Of a stretch of 64,000 bases of DNA, positions 58,116-64,000 are shown piece after piece (position 1 is the first letter of the stretch; each line of letters begins with the position of its first letter). A program made the translations under genes and the position numbers. The DNA comes from Lepiota brunneoincarnata. Its lineage: Eukaryota > Basidiomycota > Agaricomycetes > Agaricales > Agaricaceae. The notes beneath the pieces were generated by a model. That model worked only from the letters and a program-made list of their open reading frames with translations, ran no database searches and had not been told where the DNA came from. The stretch lies in the NCBI GenBank assembly GCA_023014365.1, contig JAEBUN010000027.1, positions 1 through 64,000 of the forward strand. Reading direction: 5' to 3'.

Positions 58116-59129
58116 ATGCAGAGGATTTACAACCAAATGAATCCGCGAACCGGCGACGCAGGCCAACGCAACCACCGAAAGTGGCTTCAAGCGCATCAGC
58201 GAACATGCGCCGAGGGAGGCACATCGGAATGTCATCATACCCCAGGCACCGTCGCCGACCAGATGGTAAACGTTCCTTGAACTCATGAGACTGGCCTGCC
58301 TCCATAACCTTTCTGGTGATGTAGGTCCACATTCTGCCGGGCACCACGGCATCAGAGGGGCTCAACAACCTCCACGGATCCAACCCTCTCTCGCTGCGTC
58401 GCCGACACCTGGCCCATCGACATATAACACTCGCATGAACCCTTTGAACAATGAACCCAAGCTTCCCAAGCGTATTCCGAACCCTCTTCCTGAGAGGCCT
58501 CGGTCCTTGTCGCATCAGTCACACAATCCATATCCTCCTAAACGTCGAAGAATAGATAACACTCCCCTACTGTCGGGATCCCGACACTCCACCTCATTAC
58601 TAATTCCTCCTCAGCGAGGCCGCAATTCCACCAATCACATACCTTCTGAGTCTGCCGAGGAGTCGCAGCTGCTGCCTACTCCAGGAGTACTGTCCCCTCA
58701 AGAAAGCCCCACATCATATTCGTCGTACCCCGCCGATATGACGATAAAATAGGAGGAGGTAGCTGCTCCATTCCTCGAATGCTCTCCTGAACCACCCAAA
58801 TTTACAGCCAAAATCAAGGCTGAAGAGGTATCCTTCCCCGCCGGGCCTCCGCTGATCAAACAGGAAGCCTCCGAGCCGCCAATTAAACAAGAACCTACCG
58901 AACCCATTACCCTTCAACGTAGGCTCGTCACGCAATCATGTTCTTTCTTCCCTATCCCAGAGAACTGCCGAAGATCTTGTCCTGACTATCAGGAGAACCG
59001 CATTTCCTTCTTCCAGCAGGAGTATAGGAGGCTTCGAAGCTTTGGCCTGAAGAAGCAGCGAGTTGTTTTCCGGTCCGTCGTCCCTTCACAATTTCCGATC
59101 CGCACCGAATTAAAGCTCTCTTTGCCATA
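58116..59129 (+). pseudogene. nuclear-type protein with IKQE repeats, one in-frame TAG
   Basis: Divergent from the kinesin gene. The main frame opens before 58285 and runs Pro/Ser-rich with a nuclear-signal-like PPKRRRIDN. At 58750 TAG interrupts the sequence ADMTIK-stop-EEVAAPF, after which the same frame stays open to 59129. CAG to TAG would explain it, because the context becomes IKQEE like the later LIKQEA and PIKQEP. These are sumoylation-consensus (hydrophobic-K-x-E) sites. The end contains CSFFPIPENCRRSCPDYQEN and FFQQEYRRLRSFGLKKQR, a compact conserved-looking region. A first exon may start at ATG 58116, but its splice phase does not fit. Function unknown. Confidence 0.5.
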
Positions 59130-59819
59130 GTGATGACGGTATGGCGATTGAATGGTAAGTGTGCCAAATAATCCTGTTTCACGAAGTCCGTTCAAATAAC
59201 TCGCCACAGGACAAGTCCCATCCCTGTATGGTCAGACACCTTACTCCCTGAGGTACCGAACTTATCGTCTGCAATAAACATAGCTTACGACGTGAATAGA
59301 CATGAGCATAACGCACCGGCCTTTAATTTCCGACGTGGAACCTCCGTAATCTTTCAGGGTCTGACTGGGGGATAGCTGCCAAGTAGGTGAACGGACTCTC
59401 GTTCTTAAAGTATGCATCGTGAATCCCCCCCATCTTAGGTGCATAGTCATAGCTCTATGTTTTGGGATTGGGGTTGGTGCTTCATTAGATGATGGCATGA
59501 GATCCGCTGTTCCTTGCTTCAAGATTACGAGGGGAAGTGTTGCTGGCTAACCGAGGTAACGCGTAAATTTTCGGGATCATGACCAGGTGATGTCTCACCC
59601 AAGATACCTTTCTGTTTTCATCTGCAGATGTATGGCGAGGCGAGATATTGCAGCTATGGTCACAAGTAGCGCATCCCACCACAGCGTAGCGGCCTTCCAG
59701 TATCACCAGATAGCACCCAATCAAGACGATCCAGCGCCATTCGAAGCGATGAGCTAGTGCTTTAATTCGTCCGTAATTGTTGGGGGCCATTCAGTCAAGA
59801 ATGGCGTGGCTTGGAGGGT
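59130..59819. other. intergenic, nothing recognised
   Basis: No supported gene on either strand; short frames only. Confidence 0.35.
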
Positions 59820-60280
59820 ATTAATCGTATTGGCGTTCAGACTGAGAATAATCCGCAGTCAGCATTAGGTGTGAAGAGGCGGGATGCCCATACTTGACAA
59901 ATGTCGTGCTAGCCCTCCAGCTGGGCGCAATCAACGGCTCATTGCTAAAATTCTTCCTGACGCTAGGGAGGTTAAAGACGGGTTTGACTCCGACTTTTTG
60001 CAATTCAGAAGAGTCACCAATACCCGAATTCAATTAGAATTTGGGGTGTGCCAATGACTCCAGCGGTAAGGATGAGCTCTTTCGAGGCTGTGAGCTGGTG
60101 ACGAGGACCTGAGAAATTGTTGGTTCGTGGGGCCCATCGTCAACTGAGAAAAACCGCGTACCCGTCTGGCTTTGTGCGAACTCTACTGTTCTGAAACTGC
60201 CTCTTGAAGTTTGCAAAACCCGAGTGATACACGCCCCAACGAGCACTGAGAGATTAGGTCGATCAAGGACGGGGTCTAAG
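59820..60280 (-). pseudogene. GMC oxidoreductase, middle fragment
   Basis: Minus strand: VLVGACITRVLQTSRGSFRT, VEFAQSQTGTRF, an apparent intron, then ASKELILTAGVIGTPQIL and, after a frameshift, SGIGDSSELQKVGVKPVFNL and GHPASS. This is the substrate-side and FAD-contact region of GMC oxidoreductases (the signature G-x-I-x-T/S-P-x-x-L-x-x-S-G-I-G is split by the frameshift). No N or C terminus remains. The same gene class is found as an N-terminal relic at 7206-7460, likewise downstream of the membrane-protein gene. Confidence 0.75.
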
Positions 60281-60379
60281 TAAGCTGTTGCAGCACTGCA
60301 ACGGGTTCCATTTGCAATAGAGAACTGGCACCATGCTTTTAATGCTTGCTGCAGCTATGTGAGGAACCCAACACTTACT

Positions 60380-60660
60380 GACGCCAATGGGCCTCCCAGC
60401 ATTGGAATCTTCGCAATGACTTTAACGGCGGAGGGGATGAGCTTTTTAGAAGTGGTGAGCTGGTGGTGGGGGCCTCGAGAAACTATTTGTAGTGGTCATC
60501 GCCGGTTGAGACACAGCGTACTCGGCTGGTTAATTGTGAGTTCCACCGTTTTGAAACTGCATCTTGAAGCTTGCAACATCAGAGTGACATAGATCTCGAT
60601 GAGCACCAGAGTGAGGACCCACATATCTGTGCTGAACATCGCTTGTACAGTACTGGTGGC
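60380..60660 (-). pseudogene. second GMC fragment, diverged tandem duplicate
   Basis: Aligns with 60050-60280: the counterpart of VTLMLQASRCSFKTVELTIN and of the stretch around KELIL, more decayed, with stops. The two pieces form an old tandem duplication. Confidence 0.6.
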
Positions 60661-60852
60661 GGTGTGAGAGGGCACTAAATTGTAGTCAGTGGATGATGTG
60701 TGGTGGATCGGAGAGTATAAGAAGGTTGTTCAAACGTCCATGGGGACGTTGAGGCCTACCGCATTGCTGACCAGCTCCTCACGCTTCTCCTCATGCGACA
60801 GGTAGAGAACTCAATGTTATGTCATGATTATCGGAAATACACAACATCATCT

Positions 60853-63800
60853 CTACGGGGGGAGCGGCAATATCGACGAGGAAACATCGTCGATAAACTC
60901 GACTAAAATGTTTTGTACTGTATAATAACTCTCAACCACAACCAACTTCAACTCCAACTCGTGTTTCCCCGCCTCAAATAACCGTTCAAACCTGAAACTG
61001 CATAGTCGAGGTTCATCAAGGGGGATTTCGTCGTCCTGGATCTTGAGGGGTTCAATGCCTCCTAGAATTGACAGAGCTGCAGATCCGCGCCGGCAGTGTA
61101 ACAATCTGAGCCGCAGGTGTGTTGGGGCTGCGAGGAATATCATGAGGTGTGCAATTGTGTGTTTTGTATTCACAATCGCTCCTTCGTCAGATACCCAAGA
61201 TGGAGTAAGATAGAAAGTTGATGAATTGGTGGTTTGCTGTGTCCACCAATCGTTGCGATTGCGTTGAATGAAAGGGAGAACAATTTCGTCGCCGGAAGTA
61301 TCGCTGAGGTAGAGCAGATGTGTATTTTCGGCGATGGGGTGGTCTTTTGCTATGCCGATCACGGTGCGAGCGAACCGGTTTGCGATGGTGGCATCAACAA
61401 CATCGGGGTGACAATATGTGACGTCATAGATCGTCGCAATACTGAGTCTTGCAGCATGCAGCCTTCTTTCAGGCCGGAGGTGTTTAAAGTTTGCAAACCT
61501 TGAGTAAATGCGCCGGGCTGGCGGAGGGGGACGCTCGGAGTACACCTGATCCAATTGGCGCGGATTCGCATCCCTAATCCGCTTAATTCTCTCTTCCATC
61601 TCTGTCCATATGCCATCCAGAGGGGAGCGCTGGCGTGCCAGCCTCTCCTGTATGTTTTTCAGAAGATAACGATCAGAAGACAAGTAGACGACCGCTGGGA
61701 GTGGGTCCTGGGGATCGGGAACAACACCGCCTGCAATCACTGTCTTCCATGCTTTGTTGACTAAATCCTGGTGCGTCTGCCACCACTCTTGAGCATTCTC
61801 CATATCTCCCTCCACGGCTCGCCTGGCTGCTATCTCCATCCTCCCTTTTGCTTGCGCCCACTCACCCTCCAATCGCTTCTTCCGCCCAGCAGACCACTCA
61901 AGGAAAAACCAGTCCCTCATCCATTCTCGCCCCTTCAACTGGAGAACTGCCTCAATATGTTCTTCAATCCGTGAATTAAGCACCTCCTCCAGTCCTACTG
62001 ACATCTTCAAGAGAGCCAGCTCGTGTTTCTGCCACTCCCCTGCCACCCATGCTTCCAACTGATCCAGCTCCAACTGCTTTCCTTGTTCGTTCGTCATCGG
62101 TTCTTCATTTACGAAATGGCAGTCAATCAAGGCATCACTGCGCATCACCTTCATGCCCCCTACAAACCAGTCACCCCAAGTTTCCATGAGCCTTGTTTTG
62201 AGGTGGTGCTCATAACCCCGTTGTAGATACTTGTTATCATGCTCCACAAGTGGCCTCGGCATGAGGGAGCCGTGTTGGGTGGCCACCTGGTCCAGGGGCT
62301 TGGCTTCAAAACTCCACTTCATGAGCAGCGGGACGGACAGTGGAGGTACAGGCGGGTAGGGAGTGGGGGGAGGGGGTATCACGGGAGGGGGGTGGGGTAG
62401 GGTCAGTTGGCCGGGCCGTGACACGAGCGTTTTGGTGGAGTGTTGGGTTCGTCGATGTACTACAGGTTGGTGTGCCTCGGCGCCAGTACGGTCCAAGGCA
62501 CGCAACAGAGCGTCGTAATGAGCTGTTAGCTCACGCAGAAGAACAGGATAATTTATCTTCCAGGGGTGTTTGTCACCAATCTCTGAAAGTAACGTAGCTT
62601 GCATTTCCACCTTGTCCATGTCAGGGTCGATGGAGCAATTCATGTACACAATCCTCTCCGGGTCTCGGTACACCACAAATGCCATACGCTTGTTTGCATC
62701 CAGTACGGTCATAGAGAGGCGCTTCCGTCCTTCGGCCCCAGATAACGTAAAATATAACACGATATTTGGATAACCCTTGAATTGTTCGAGTGGACCCGTA
62801 TAACGAGTGATGAACTCGAGGAATCGCTGTTCCGGAACCAAAGGGAGGGTATTGTCAAGTAGCTCCACATCCTTCTCGGTCGTGACCAAAGGTTCATGTT
62901 CAGTCAATTCCAGATGTACGGTGAAATCACTCTTCTCGTCCCATCTAGGATTCCACGCCCATATCAAAATGCGCACTATCGAGAGTGCAACCTCTACCCC
63001 CAGCCAGATTGCAGGACCGTTGGATGTGCTGTTCGAAGCAAGTGTAAACGATCCGACGTATCCAGCTATAGCCGCAGGAATTGCAAGTAAAAGGACTATC
63101 CATGAGGATATCATGAAGATCCAGTCTCTGACCGGATTACGAAAGTGCAATTTGTGCTGACCCTGCAAGTGCCCCAAAAGATCATCACGATTGATCACCG
63201 TGAATGGGTTATCAGGGTCTTGGTTTGAGGTAGAAGGTTGCACCGGCATTGGGATGGAGACGTATGGCTGGGCAGGAGGATGGGGTAGAGGGGGCGAACC
63301 ATCGGGTGGCTGCACTGGGAGATGCGATTGGGCCGGGGAATGAGGTGAGGGACCCTGGGGGTTCTTTTCTGGTGCATTCGACGAGGAGGGTATCTGGGGA
63401 GGGTGAGGAGGTTGGACGTATTCAGGCGACTTTGTCAGATAGTTCTCGAGGCTCCAGAGGCACTCCTCAGCAATGAGATCTCCGTCCCACCGAACATGGC
63501 CCTGACTCTGAAGACGCAGCTCAGGCCTATCAATCTCTTTTGCTTGGAGATCATGCAGAATTCGCCGATGCAACGTCATGAAGATGATCCGCTTCTTCAT
63601 GACAGAAATGACACGAGATTGGATAAGGAACTGGGAGCAAACCGAAGCCAGGCAACTGCCTAGCGTGCGCACGAGTGGGAAAACCCACGCCAACCCCCCC
63701 GCACCCAAAACAAGATGGAAATAGGGTGTATAACTCATGCCAGCGGCAATAATGGTACACAGGACGAGATGGATATTCCACCAGAATGATCTCCATTCGA

Positions 63801-64000
63801 TTGTAAGGTTCTCGGGATTGTCGATGTGCTTTTCGTTGAGCATCTGTATGAGCCGGCTCTCTGCGGTATAGCGTTTCTTGTCCATTGCAATCATAGGAGC
63901 AACCGTCCCCATAGGCTTGAAACCAGCGTCGTCGAGGACTCTGGCTCCGCACCACCGAAATCCCGAAAATGTGAGCGATAATCTGGGCGAGCGGGAAAGT
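60853..64000 (-). CDS. large membrane protein, inverted paralogue, 5' end outside window
   Basis: Frame open from the window edge to the stop at 60853. By eye it is about 85-90% identical to the protein at 3358-6732 (WRSFWWNIHLVLCTIIAAG, AIWLGVEVALSIVRILIWAW, QRFLEFITRYTGPLEQFKGY). First residues in the window are LSRSPRLSLTFSGFRWCGAR, so about 75 residues of the N terminus are missing. The hydrophobic segments and the Pro-rich loop are conserved; the loop has several small indels. Both copies have long uninterrupted frames, so both are probably under selection. Unknown function. Confidence 0.85.
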   Translation of the reverse strand, partial: LSRSPRLSLTFSGFRWCGARVLDDAGFKPMGTVAPMIAMDKKRYTAESRLIQMLNEKHIDNPENLTIEWRSFWWNIHLVLCTIIAAGMSYTPYFHLVLGAGGLAWVFPLVRTLGSCLASVCSQFLIQSRVISVMKKRIIFMTLHRRILHDLQAKEIDRPELRLQSQGHVRWDGDLIAEECLWSLENYLTKSPEYVQPPHPPQIPSSSNAPEKNPQGPSPHSPAQSHLPVQPPDGSPPLPHPPAQPYVSIPMPVQPSTSNQDPDNPFTVINRDDLLGHLQGQHKLHFRNPVRDWIFMISSWIVLLLAIPAAIAGYVGSFTLASNSTSNGPAIWLGVEVALSIVRILIWAWNPRWDEKSDFTVHLELTEHEPLVTTEKDVELLDNTLPLVPEQRFLEFITRYTGPLEQFKGYPNIVLYFTLSGAEGRKRLSMTVLDANKRMAFVVYRDPERIVYMNCSIDPDMDKVEMQATLLSEIGDKHPWKINYPVLLRELTAHYDALLRALDRTGAEAHQPVVHRRTQHSTKTLVSRPGQLTLPHPPPVIPPPPTPYPPVPPLSVPLLMKWSFEAKPLDQVATQHGSLMPRPLVEHDNKYLQRGYEHHLKTRLMETWGDWFVGGMKVMRSDALIDCHFVNEEPMTNEQGKQLELDQLEAWVAGEWQKHELALLKMSVGLEEVLNSRIEEHIEAVLQLKGREWMRDWFFLEWSAGRKKRLEGEWAQAKGRMEIAARRAVEGDMENAQEWWQTHQDLVNKAWKTVIAGGVVPDPQDPLPAVVYLSSDRYLLKNIQERLARQRSPLDGIWTEMEERIKRIRDANPRQLDQVYSERPPPPARRIYSRFANFKHLRPERRLHAARLSIATIYDVTYCHPDVVDATIANRFARTVIGIAKDHPIAENTHLLYLSDTSGDEIVLPFIQRNRNDWWTQQTTNSSTFYLTPSWVSDEGAIVNTKHTIAHLMIFLAAPTHLRLRLLHCRRGSAALSILGGIEPLKIQDDEIPLDEPRLCSFRFERLFEAGKHELELKLVVVESYYTVQNILVEFIDDVSSSILPLPP

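Overview
The window looks like nuclear DNA of a filamentous basidiomycete, most likely an Agaricomycete of the Rhizoctonia type. The evidence is short GT-AG introns (about 45-115 bp, some with TACTAAC/CTGAC branch sites), many coiled-coil/F-box/LRR genes and relics, an NAAA/acid-ceramidase-like amidase, GMC oxidoreductase relics, a kinesin-14 and Ty3/gypsy elements. The species is an inference; no rRNA or barcode gene is present.

Layout. 1-14.3 kb holds a duplicated gene pair (amidase plus F-box gene, divergent). The left copy (1-2.3 kb) is broken; the right copy (10.9-14.1 kb) is intact. Between them lie a 1,124-residue multi-pass membrane protein gene (3.36-6.73 kb), relics of a GMC oxidoreductase and of the membrane gene, and a small secreted Cys-rich protein gene (9.5-10.0 kb). 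14.4-18 kb holds decayed F-box genes; one is split by a nuclear copy of mitochondrial atp9 (17.36-17.73 kb).

18.6-34.8 kb is one giant Ty3/gypsy LTR retrotransposon on the minus strand: LTRs of about 1.3 kb, PBS, polypurine tract, decayed gag-pro-pol. It carries two spliced genes on the opposite strand between integrase and the 3' LTR. One encodes a Zn2Cys6 zinc cluster; the other is an intact six-exon, 359-codon gene of unknown function. The whole element, LTRs and genes included, is sprinkled with the perfect palindrome TAAGCTTA: I count 28 copies inside and none in the rest of the window. A second element sits inside the 3' LTR: 1,903 bp, identical 5-bp target duplications, 311-bp LTRs and a single intact ORF for a coiled-coil/KH-domain protein. 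It appears to be a non-autonomous, self-primed, gag-only type of LTR element. A 305-bp solo LTR is nested in the other gypsy LTR. The unoccupied partner LTR proves each insertion.

35-54.8 kb is a gene-poor region of about three diverged tandem copies of a ~5-6 kb unit that contains F-box/LRR relics and conserved minus-strand exons. 55.5-57.9 kb is a complete kinesin-14 gene (five exons, 730 residues). Divergent from it is a protein with repeated IKQE (sumoylation-like) motifs interrupted by one TAG. 59.8-60.7 kb holds GMC relics. 60.85-64.0 kb is a second, inverted copy of the membrane protein gene that runs off the window.

In-frame stops in gag-pol are all TGA, and almost all LTR-LTR differences are CG versus TG/CA. 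Together these indicate decay by CpG deamination, that is, DNA methylation of the transposons.
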